Positions 1-5,179 of a stretch of DNA of 5,179 nucleotides are shown one piece after another. The notes under the pieces were generated by a model that was given only the letters and a program-made list of their open reading frames with translations, had not been told where the DNA came from and searched no databases. Origin of the DNA: Nitriliruptoraceae bacterium (GTDB taxonomy: Bacteria; Actinomycetota; Nitriliruptoria; Nitriliruptorales; Nitriliruptoraceae); NCBI GenBank assembly GCA_007120565.1, contig SKNK01000225.1:1-5179 (forward strand), in the 5' to 3' direction. Position numbers and translations under genes: made by a program. Numbering within the stretch: position 1 is the stretch's first letter; every line of letters starts with the position of its first letter.

Positions 1-901
1 CGACGTCTCGATCGAAGATCTCGGCGCCACGAGCGCTGACGTGGCTGACCCGCCAGTCCGGATCCAGGGTCAGGAACCCGTCGTCGACCCGGTCCAGGGT
101 CGTGGTGAGCTGCTCCGCCAACCAGTGGGTCTCGAGTTCCGCCAGCTTCCTGGCCGTGACATCGACGACGTGGACCAGGGCGTACAGCGGCCGTTTCGTG
201 GTGTCACGGATCAGCGTGCTGGTCGTCAAGCCCCACCGGGTCGACCCGTCGGCGTGGACGAAGCGCTTCTCCAGGGTGTAGCTGGCCTCGGCGCCCGTTA
301 CGAGCCCAGCGAGCAGGCGCTGCTCCTCCGCGAGGTCCTCCGGATGGGTCGTCGTCTGCCAGGTCAGATCCTGCAGCTCATCCCTCGACCGACCGATGAA
401 CTCCTGCAGGGCGGCGTTGCTCTCCAGGATCCGATGATCGAGCCCGATGATGGCCATGCCGACGGGGGCGTTGACCATCGCCAGCCGGAAGCGCTGTTCG
501 GACTCGCCGAGCCGCACCTGGGCCTCGTGTCGGGCGGTGACGTCCCGCCCGATGGAGAGCACCTCGTCACCGTCTGGCGTGGTGATCAGTTGATCGACCC
601 ACTCGATCCAGCAGGTGGGGTCCTCGGGTGCTCGGCGAGGTTCGGTGTCGGTCAGTAGCGGCGTATCGCGGCTGAGCTTGGCGAGTTGCGACCACATGCC
701 ATCGAGCTCGGTTGGGGACAGCAACTCGTCGAGGGGGCGACCGATCAACTCGTCAGGCGCGCCCGCGTGGCCCTCCGCCCACGCCGTGTTGCAGTAGACG
801 ACCACGTGGTCGTCGAAGCGGTAGCGGGAGACCCGCTCGGGCATCGCGTCAAGGATCTCCGCCAACAGCTGACGATCGGTGTTGTGCGCTGCCACGGACA
901 T
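1..901 (-). CDS. Multi-PAS-domain sensor protein (partial, C-terminus beyond left edge)
   Basis: An open frame runs from an ATG at 901-899 to the left edge without a stop, giving 300 residues. It reads as consecutive PAS domains. PAS1 spans about residues 12-125 and closes with SIGRDVTARHEAQ, a typical PAC end. PAS2 spans about 132-255, with ESEQRFRLAMVNAPVGMAII at its start, HPEDLAEEQ and EKRFVHADGSTRW in the middle, and VVDVTARKLAELE at its end. PAS3 starts near 260 (LDRVDDGFLTLDPDW) and is cut off. PAS domains sense ligands, light, redox or oxygen and pass the signal to an output domain such as a histidine kinase, GGDEF/EAL or PP2C phosphatase; that part is not in the window. I see no membrane segment or signal peptide, so this part looks cytosolic. 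GAGG six bases before the ATG supports the start; an in-frame TGA lies upstream, and a GTG at 952 is a weaker alternative. It lies 82 bp downstream of the helicase on the same strand. Sensor identity is secure; the signal and output are unknown. Confidence 0.88.
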   Translation of the reverse strand, partial: MSVAAHNTDRQLLAEILDAMPERVSRYRFDDHVVVYCNTAWAEGHAGAPDELIGRPLDELLSPTELDGMWSQLAKLSRDTPLLTDTEPRRAPEDPTCWIEWVDQLITTPDGDEVLSIGRDVTARHEAQVRLGESEQRFRLAMVNAPVGMAIIGLDHRILESNAALQEFIGRSRDELQDLTWQTTTHPEDLAEEQRLLAGLVTGAEASYTLEKRFVHADGSTRWGLTTSTLIRDTTKRPLYALVHVVDVTARKLAELETHWLAEQLTTTLDRVDDGFLTLDPDWRVSHVSARGAEIFDRDV

Positions 902-907
902 GCGGAA

Positions 908-911
908 CCTC
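908..911 (-). promoter_or_regulatory. Ribosome binding site of the PAS sensor gene
   Basis: The minus strand reads GAGG, then the six-base spacer TTCCGC, then ATG. This favours the ATG at 901 over the in-frame GTG at 952, which has only AGG three bases ahead of it. Confidence 0.6.
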
Positions 912-920
912 GTCGACGTC

Positions 921-956
921 GCCGGCGGGTGCCCGAGCGTCCTCGGTGCCACCGGC
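921..956 (-). terminator. Stem-loop between helicase and PAS gene (terminator or leader hairpin)
   Basis: In the minus-strand transcript an 8-bp outer stem (GCCGGTGG with CCGCCGGC, including one G-U pair) encloses a 5-bp inner stem (CCGAG with CTCGG) capped by the loop GACG. A 2x4 internal loop separates the two stems. On the plus strand the wobble becomes a C-A mismatch, so the fold suits the minus transcript better. It starts 27 bases after the helicase stop and ends 9 bases before the Shine-Dalgarno sequence of the PAS gene. No U-tract follows, so it is not a classical intrinsic terminator. It could be a U-less actinobacterial terminator, a processing site or a translational control element. 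The pairing was found by eye, and such stems arise easily in GC-rich DNA. Confidence 0.35.
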
Positions 957-983
957 CTGCGTCACAGGTCGAGCGTACGTTCT

Positions 984-3398
984 TCAGGTCGGCCGTGGTT
1001 CGGAGCGGAGCAGCAGTTCGAGCAGGATGAGCGCTCCGGACTTGTCCAGGGGATCGTTGGCGTTGCCGCACTTGGGGCTCTGGACGCAGCTCGGACAACC
1101 ATCGTCGCAGGGGCAGTCCTCGATCATGGCCCAGGTGACACGCAGGTGTTCCCCGAGCCGCCGGAAGGACCGCTCGGCCAGGCCGGCACCTCCCGGATAG
1201 CCGTCGTAGACGAAGACCGTTGGCTGCCCCGTGTCCGGGTGCTGTGGCGTCGACAGTCCGCCGAGGTCCCACCGATCGCACAGGGCCAGCAGCGGCAGCA
1301 TCCCGATGGCCGCATGCTCCGCCGCGTGCAAGGAACCCGGGATCCGCGCCGGTGTCAGCCCAACGTCCAGCAGCTCCGCTTCGGGGACCGCGTACCAGGT
1401 TGCGACCGTGCGAAGCAGCAGCGGTGGCAGATCAAGTTCCACGTGCTCGAGCACCTCCCTCGACCCGATACGCAGGACGTCGTACCCCGTGACCTGTGTG
1501 GTCACCTGGACCCGCCCGAGCCGGAGCTGCACCTCTCCCCAGACGTCGGACTCGGTCTCCTCGAGGACCGTGATGTCGGTGTCCGACCTGGCCCGCGTGG
1601 TGATCGTGGTGTCGGTCGCCTCCTGGATGACGGCCAGGCGGCGTTCCAGATCGAGGTCCTCGACCCGGTAGGTCCGCCCCTGGTGGAGGTAGACCGCACC
1701 CGGATGCACCTGCTGGTGGGATCGGGCCTCATCGACATCACCCAGGAGTGCCCCGGTACCCCCATCGACGATGCGGACCGGCTGGCCTCCTGCTGAGCGC
1801 AGATCGACCTGTGCGGAGGCGCGCCGCCGTGAGATCCAGTGGTACCTGCCCGCGCGTGACCGCAGGACCCCGTCCGCGACATCGCGGGCGAGCAGGTCGG
1901 GCGCGGTCGGCCCGAACCATCGCTCCACCTCGTCGTCCTGAAGTGGCGACTCCTGGCAGGCGCAGCGCAGGTGGGGACCCAGGAGGTAGGGGTTGCCAGG
2001 ATCGATGACCGCGTCCTCGGGTTCGCGGCCGAACAGTTCCTCCGGGTGGGTGACCAGGTAGTGGTCGAGCGGGTCCTCCTGGGCGACCAACACCCCAACG
2101 GCGGCATCGGCCGAGCGCCCGGCGCGGCCGATCCGTTGCCAGAACGACGAGGTGGTACCTGGCCATCCGGCGAGCACGATCGCATCCAGCCCACTGACGT
2201 CGATCCCCAACTCCAGCGCCTCGGTCGCGGCGACGCCCAGCAGCCTGCTGCTCCGCAACCCTTCCTCGAGGTCGCGACGGTCCTCTGAGAGGTAGCCGGC
2301 GCGGTACGCGGCGACCCGGTCCGCCAGGCGAGCGCCGTCATCTCCCCTGGCGTCGCTCAGCCGCTCCTGGGCGTTGAGCGCCACCACCTCGGCTCCCTTG
2401 CGGCTCCGGGTGAACACCAGGGTCTGGACGCCCGCTCCGACGAACCGTGCCAACAGGTCGCCGGACTCCCGCAGCACGGAACGTCGGGATCGGTGCTCCT
2501 CATCCTCGAACGGAGGCAGCCAGAGGCCGACGTCGATCGGGCCGCGAGGAGCGCCGTCGAGGGTGATCGGGGAGACCTCCAGACCGGTCAGTTCGCTGGC
2601 GTGCTCGCCCGGGTTGCCGATCGTCGCGCTCGCCAGCAGGAAGGTCGGGGACGCGCTGTAGCGCTCGCATAGCCGGCGGAGTCGTCGCAGCACGAGCGAG
2701 ACGTGGCCGCCGAAGACGCCGCGCGCAACGTGGGACTCGTCGACCACCACGTACGCCAGGCGATGGAGCAGGTCGGCCCACCGTTGATGGTTCGGAAGCA
2801 GGGAGTGGTGCAGCAGGTCCGGGTTGGTCAACAGCAGGTTCGCGGTGCGACGGACCGCGTCCCGCTCGGTCTGCGGGGTGTCACCATCCAGCACGGCTGC
2901 CCTCACCTGTGGCAGCTTGAATCCCCGGAGCACGCGAAGCTGATCGTGCGCGAGCGCCTTGGTCGGGGCGAGGTAGAGCGCGACGGCGCGGTCGTCGGCC
3001 AGCAGGCGGTCCAGGACGGGAAGCTGGAAGGCCAGGCTCTTGCCGGAGGCGGTCCCGGTGGCGACGACCAGGTGCTCGCCGGCTCGCGCCCGTTCGTAGG
3101 TCTCGGCCTGGTGCTGCCACAGTTCGGTGATGCCGGCTCGTTGCAACCGTGCCCGAAGCGTCGTCGGGATGTCCTCGGGGAAGGCCACGGTGCGGGCTCG
3201 GCGCCGTGGGAGGCGTTGGACATGGACGAGTCCGTGTGGCTCCGGATCGGGCGTACCGTCAACGACCGACCCGCTCCCGTCGCTCAGGATCGGATCCGGG
3301 CGACCGAGTAGGTCAAGCACGTCGCGCGGGTCCGTGACGTCCTCCTCGAGTGGGCGGGACGACGCTACCTCGCAGTCGCTACCGTCCGGGTCCCCCAA
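984..3398 (-). CDS. DEAD/DEAH-box superfamily 2 helicase with C-terminal zinc-binding DUF1998 region (MrfA/YprA-like)
   Basis: This 804-residue protein is an ATP-dependent nucleic-acid helicase. All core motifs are visible: WQHQAE near 94-99 (Q-motif-like), Walker A ATGTASGKS 113-121, Ia PTKALA 145-150, II DESH 220-223, III SAT 257-259, IV VFTRSRKGAE 328-337, V ATEALELGIDV 391-401 and VI QRIGRAGR 421-428. A family-specific linker follows (DPGNPYLLGPHL, 466-477), then the DUF1998 region (HAAEHAAIGMLPLLALCDRW 691-710; FVYDGYPGGAGLAE 729-742). Cysteines 762, 764, 768 and 771 form CxCx3Cx2C, with another at 777. This architecture is that of Bacillus YprA/MrfA, a mitomycin-damage repair factor, and resembles eukaryotic Hrq1; length and order look intact. 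The DNA-repair role is by family analogy. The start is TTG at 3398, since an in-frame TGA lies just upstream and the first internal Met is residue 700; GTG at 3320 (residue 27) is the only other near start I saw and would cut into a region (PRDVLDLL) that I think belongs to the family. No MrfB-type exonuclease gene is adjacent. It is divergent from the STAS gene. Confidence 0.95.
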   Translation of the reverse strand: MGDPDGSDCEVASSRPLEEDVTDPRDVLDLLGRPDPILSDGSGSVVDGTPDPEPHGLVHVQRLPRRRARTVAFPEDIPTTLRARLQRAGITELWQHQAETYERARAGEHLVVATGTASGKSLAFQLPVLDRLLADDRAVALYLAPTKALAHDQLRVLRGFKLPQVRAAVLDGDTPQTERDAVRRTANLLLTNPDLLHHSLLPNHQRWADLLHRLAYVVVDESHVARGVFGGHVSLVLRRLRRLCERYSASPTFLLASATIGNPGEHASELTGLEVSPITLDGAPRGPIDVGLWLPPFEDEEHRSRRSVLRESGDLLARFVGAGVQTLVFTRSRKGAEVVALNAQERLSDARGDDGARLADRVAAYRAGYLSEDRRDLEEGLRSSRLLGVAATEALELGIDVSGLDAIVLAGWPGTTSSFWQRIGRAGRSADAAVGVLVAQEDPLDHYLVTHPEELFGREPEDAVIDPGNPYLLGPHLRCACQESPLQDDEVERWFGPTAPDLLARDVADGVLRSRAGRYHWISRRRASAQVDLRSAGGQPVRIVDGGTGALLGDVDEARSHQQVHPGAVYLHQGRTYRVEDLDLERRLAVIQEATDTTITTRARSDTDITVLEETESDVWGEVQLRLGRVQVTTQVTGYDVLRIGSREVLEHVELDLPPLLLRTVATWYAVPEAELLDVGLTPARIPGSLHAAEHAAIGMLPLLALCDRWDLGGLSTPQHPDTGQPTVFVYDGYPGGAGLAERSFRRLGEHLRVTWAMIEDCPCDDGCPSCVQSPKCGNANDPLDKSGALILLELLLRSEPRPT
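1068..1115 (-). other. Zinc-binding cysteine cluster of the helicase
   Basis: This segment encodes helicase residues 762-777, where cysteines at 762, 764, 768, 771 and 777 are packed together. The CxCx3Cx2C spacing matches the four-cysteine metal site described for MrfA-type helicases. Metal binding is inferred from the family; only the cysteine pattern is seen. Confidence 0.75.
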
Positions 3399-3413
3399 CC
3401 CCGAAGCGACGAC

Positions 3414-3417
3414 GAGG
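3414..3417 (+). promoter_or_regulatory. Ribosome binding site of the STAS gene
   Basis: GAGG lies six bases (CATCAC) before the GTG at 3424. It decides the start: the frame stays open upstream to 3127, but that extension is antisense to the helicase and is low-complexity Arg/Ser/Gly sequence. The site lies in the 25-bp gap between the two divergent start codons. Confidence 0.65.
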
Positions 3418-3423
3418 CATCAC

Positions 3424-3783
3424 GTGGTAGACCAGATCCGGATCGAACGTCGTGACGAACACGGCTGGATCGTGCTCCTGGTCGAAGGTCAGGTGGACGT
3501 GGCGACCGCGCCGAGGTTGCGTCAGGCGCTGACCGAAGCCCAGTACGGCGGAGGCCAACAGGTCGCGCTCGACCTCGACGGGGTGGAGTTCCTGGACTCG
3601 TTCGGACTCGGTGTCATCGTTGGTGGTCTGAAGCGCGCTGGCAGCCACGGAGGGGAACTGGCCATCGTCTGCTCTCGGTCACGGTTGCTGCACCTGTTCG
3701 AGGTGACCCGCCTCAACGAGATCGTGGCGATCGGTGCCACGCTGGACGACCACGGGACCACATCGCCGGTGGACCCCCGTTAG
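3424..3783 (+). CDS. STAS-domain anti-sigma factor antagonist (BldG/SpoIIAA-like)
   Basis: This cytosolic protein of 119 residues is essentially one STAS domain. It has the N-terminal strand pair (WIVLLVEGQVDVATAPRL, 15-32), then LDLDGVEFLDSFGLGVIVGG (49-68) containing the DSxGL signature, then LKRAGSHGG (69-77) and the final helix region LLHLFEVTRLNEIV (88-101). Serine 59 (codon 3598-3600) is the residue that a cognate anti-sigma kinase phosphorylates in SpoIIAA and BldG. In such partner switches the unphosphorylated antagonist binds the anti-sigma factor and frees a sigma factor, while a PP2C phosphatase reactivates it. The run GLGVxVGGLKR and the length are close to Streptomyces BldG as I remember it, and the neighbouring helicase matches the bldG locus there. 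Residue 60 is Phe, where BldG has Thr. No anti-sigma factor gene is visible nearby. The STAS assignment is secure; BldG orthology is probable, and the target sigma factor is unknown. Confidence 0.92.
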   Translation: MVDQIRIERRDEHGWIVLLVEGQVDVATAPRLRQALTEAQYGGGQQVALDLDGVEFLDSFGLGVIVGGLKRAGSHGGELAIVCSRSRLLHLFEVTRLNEIVAIGATLDDHGTTSPVDPR

Positions 3784-3799
3784 CATCCTCCGAGGTTGC

Positions 3800-3804
3800 A
3801 GGAG
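3800..3804 (+). promoter_or_regulatory. Ribosome binding site of the methyltransferase gene
   Basis: AGGAG stands five bases (CCGGC) before the GTG at 3810, within the 26-bp gap after the STAS stop. It is the strongest Shine-Dalgarno match in the window and supports the GTG start. Confidence 0.7.
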
Positions 3805-3809
3805 CCGGC

Positions 3810-4436
3810 GTGGTTGAGATCGACGAGCGGACACGCACGAGCATCGCGGCGTATGACGCCCACGCTCGTGAGTACCAGGCTGCCCTGAGGATGAAGCGGC
3901 CGGTGGCCGACGTGCGCCGGTTCGCGGACATGGCTGATCGTCATGACCTCGTGCTCGACGCGGGATGTGGGCCGGCAACCGATCTGCGGCTGTTGCGCGA
4001 CACCGGCGTCCATCCGGTCGGTGTCGACCTCGCCCTGGGGGCCTTGCGCGAGGCCCGCATGCTGCTACCTCGTCACCCGCTGGTGCAGGCACCGCTGCAG
4101 GCCTTGCCCTTCAAACCGCGGAGCTTCGGGGGGCTGTGGCTCTCCGGGACGTTCACGAACCTCCCCCGCGCAGATTGGCGGGCGACCTTCTCGGCGCTGC
4201 TCGAACTGTTGGACTCCGGCCCGGTCTACCTCTCCTGCTACCGGGGGACCCGTGATCTGGTCGAGGTGGATGACCCCATCCTCGGGCGGTTGCACGTGTC
4301 CGAGGCGACCGAAGACGAGGTCGAGGCGTTGTTCTCCTCTCACGGGTTGACCGAGGTCTCCATCGAGATCCGACCGGACCCGATCCTCGAACGTCGCCGG
4401 CCCTGTGTCGTCGCGCTGGGTCGTCTCAACCGCTGA
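3810..4436 (+). CDS. Class I SAM-dependent methyltransferase (Methyltransf_11/25-like), substrate unknown
   Basis: This 208-residue protein has the class I methyltransferase fold. The N-terminal YDAHAREYQ (15-23) is the lead-in common in small SAM methyltransferases. Motif I, VLDAGCGPATD (48-58), forms the glycine-rich SAM-binding loop. GVDLA (71-75) ends the second strand, with Asp73 placed to bind the SAM ribose. QALPFKPRSFGGLWLSGTF (97-115) corresponds to the motif II region. The C-terminal part, with TEDEVEALFSSHGLTEVSIE (167-186), resembles the last helix-strand unit of these enzymes. Length is normal for a minimal enzyme without a separate substrate domain, so sequence does not tell whether the acceptor is a small molecule, lipid, RNA or protein. 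There is no membrane segment. It starts 26 bp after the STAS stop with a strong ribosome binding site, so the two are probably cotranscribed; a functional link is only inferred. It ends 11 bp from the convergent antiporter gene. Confidence 0.85.
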   Translation: MVEIDERTRTSIAAYDAHAREYQAALRMKRPVADVRRFADMADRHDLVLDAGCGPATDLRLLRDTGVHPVGVDLALGALREARMLLPRHPLVQAPLQALPFKPRSFGGLWLSGTFTNLPRADWRATFSALLELLDSGPVYLSCYRGTRDLVEVDDPILGRLHVSEATEDEVEALFSSHGLTEVSIEIRPDPILERRRPCVVALGRLNR

Positions 4437-4451
4437 GCATCGCCGGCTCAG
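4433..4451. terminator. Small inverted repeat across the convergent gene ends (possible bidirectional terminator)
   Basis: CTGAGC (4433-4438) and GCTCAG (4446-4451) form a perfect 6-bp stem with a 7-base loop. Each arm holds one stop codon: TGA at 4434-4436 for the methyltransferase and TGA on the minus strand at 4450-4448 for the antiporter. No T-tract is present on either side, so termination here is uncertain. The position between convergent genes is the main support. Confidence 0.3.
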
Positions 4452-5179
4452 ACCTGTCCGGTCTCGTGACCGTCCTCGGTGGAACCGGTCTCGGCGCTTG
4501 TGGCGGAGGAAGGCTCCCCGCCAGTGCTCTCCGGCAGGGGGTAGGTCCGGTGAAGCTGGTCCATCAGGGGTTTGGCCGCTGCGTGGAGTGGGCGGCAGAC
4601 GACGTCGGCCCCCGCTGCTCGAAGGCGGTCGACGTCGTCCTCGTCATCGACACTCACGGCGATGTGCCCCTGGTAGCCGTGTCGCTTGAGTGCGTCGAGC
4701 AGGTGCAGGTTGACCTCGAGTCCTCGGAGCGAGCTGATCACCCAACGGGTCCGATCGAGGGGGAGTTGTTCGGGGAGGTCGGGATCCTCGGCATCGCCGT
4801 AGATCACCGGCACATCGAACCGGTCTCCCTGCCCGCTGCGCGGATCGAAGTCGACCGCCAGCACGTCGTCGTCTCGGTCGAGGAGTTCCTGCAGGATCGT
4901 CGACCCGAACCGTCCCAGCCCGATCACGATGAACTCGGGTTGCGCGGACTCCTCGTCGAGATCCAGTGACCGGGTCTGCTTCCGCTCGAAGATGCGCAGC
5001 GCCGGTTCCAGTCGTGCGTAGAGCGCGTCGGAGCCGTAGATCATGTAGGTGGAAGCGCCGATCGTGATCAGCCCGACGGCGGTCACCAGCCCGACCACGT
5101 CGCCGCCGACCTGGCCCTGAGCCGCCCCGAGCGCGATCAGGATCAGCGAGAACTCGCTGATCTGCGCGACGGTCAACCC
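4448..5179 (-). CDS. CPA2/Kef-type cation:proton antiporter with TrkA-N (RCK) domain (partial, N-terminus beyond right edge)
   Basis: The frame is open to the right edge, giving 243 C-terminal residues. The TTG at 5176 is not the true start, because the preceding codon is still in frame and the sequence begins inside a transporter domain. Residues about 1-22 (GLTVAQISEFSLILIALGAA) and 27-47 (VVGLVTAVGLITIGASTYMI) are the last two membrane segments; QISEFSLIL matches the conserved Q-x-x-EF element of Kef/CPA2 antiporters. A polar linker leads to a Rossmann-type TrkA-N domain, about 82-200, with FIVIGLGRFG holding the GxGxxG nucleotide-binding loop (87-92) and acidic residues at the end of the next strand (VLAVDFDP, 106-113). 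Such domains bind NAD(H) or other nucleotides and gate the exchange of K+ or Na+ for H+ in the inner membrane. There is no TrkA-C domain; instead the protein ends in a Ser/Thr/Glu-rich tail of about 30 residues. The exact ion is unknown. Confidence 0.9.
   Translation of the reverse strand, partial: GLTVAQISEFSLILIALGAAQGQVGGDVVGLVTAVGLITIGASTYMIYGSDALYARLEPALRIFERKQTRSLDLDEESAQPEFIVIGLGRFGSTILQELLDRDDDVLAVDFDPRSGQGDRFDVPVIYGDAEDPDLPEQLPLDRTRWVISSLRGLEVNLHLLDALKRHGYQGHIAVSVDDEDDVDRLRAAGADVVCRPLHAAAKPLMDQLHRTYPLPESTGGEPSSATSAETGSTEDGHETGQV

Noticed and set aside
41..658. A 205-codon plus-strand open frame over the PAS gene
   Set aside because: The opposite strand encodes unmistakable PAS domains across the same bases, so this frame is an antisense shadow.
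879..1796. A 305-codon plus-strand open frame antisense to the helicase C-terminus
   Set aside because: It has no recognisable domain and an Arg/Pro/Gly-rich composition. It mirrors the codon structure of the well-supported helicase, as expected for GC-rich antisense frames.
1502..2341. A 279-codon minus-strand frame inside the helicase
   Set aside because: It overlaps the helicase in another frame, is extremely rich in Arg, Ser and Pro, and has no recognisable motif.
3357..3385. Possible promoter for the STAS gene with TACCGT at 3380-3385 as a -10 element
   Set aside because: No convincing -35 hexamer lies at suitable spacing, and TAnnnT is too frequent to count as evidence.
3127..3423. 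N-terminal extension of the STAS frame by 99 codons
   Set aside because: It is antisense to conserved helicase sequence, is low-complexity Arg/Ser/Gly, and GAGG before GTG 3424 gives a better start that fits the usual STAS length.
3421..3426. CACGTG palindrome overlapping the STAS start codon as an operator
   Set aside because: Six bases with no second copy or flanking symmetry; chance occurrence is likely in GC-rich DNA.
3787..3795. CCTCCGAGG mini-hairpin between STAS and methyltransferase genes
   Set aside because: Four base pairs around a single base cannot form a stable loop, and no T-tract follows.

Overview
The window is GC-rich double-stranded chromosomal DNA. Codon third positions are strongly G/C biased, and two of the three certain or near-certain internal starts are GTG or TTG. 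With the gene content (a BldG-like STAS regulator beside an MrfA/YprA-type helicase), this suggests an actinobacterial chromosome. It may be a deep-branching lineage, because the proteins resemble streptomycete families without being near-identical; this is inference from memory, not a database search. I see no mobile element, CRISPR array, tRNA or rRNA.

Layout: (1) Bases 1-901, minus strand, hold the N-terminal 300 residues of a multi-PAS sensor protein whose output domain lies beyond the left edge. (2) After an 82-bp gap with a hairpin candidate comes an 804-residue DEAD/DEAH-box helicase (984-3398, minus) with a C-terminal zinc-binding DUF1998/MZB region. (3) Only 25 bp separate its start from a divergent 119-residue STAS-domain anti-sigma factor antagonist (3424-3783, plus). 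(4) A class I SAM-dependent methyltransferase (3810-4436, plus) follows after 26 bp, probably in the same transcript. (5) Convergent to it is the C-terminal part of a CPA2/Kef-type cation:proton antiporter with a TrkA-N (RCK) nucleotide-binding domain (4448 to beyond the right edge, minus).

Functionally the window combines DNA repair or unwinding (helicase), partner-switching control of a sigma factor (STAS protein), signal sensing (PAS protein) and ion homeostasis (antiporter). The helicase-STAS pair resembles the bldG neighbourhood of Streptomyces as I remember it. The methyltransferase sits directly after the STAS gene, where a cognate anti-sigma kinase might be expected, and no anti-sigma factor is visible. 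I see no clear evidence of an undescribed defence or mobile system. The most interesting points are the STAS-methyltransferase pairing, the very tight divergent helicase/STAS arrangement, and the truncated PAS sensor that could feed the same circuit.
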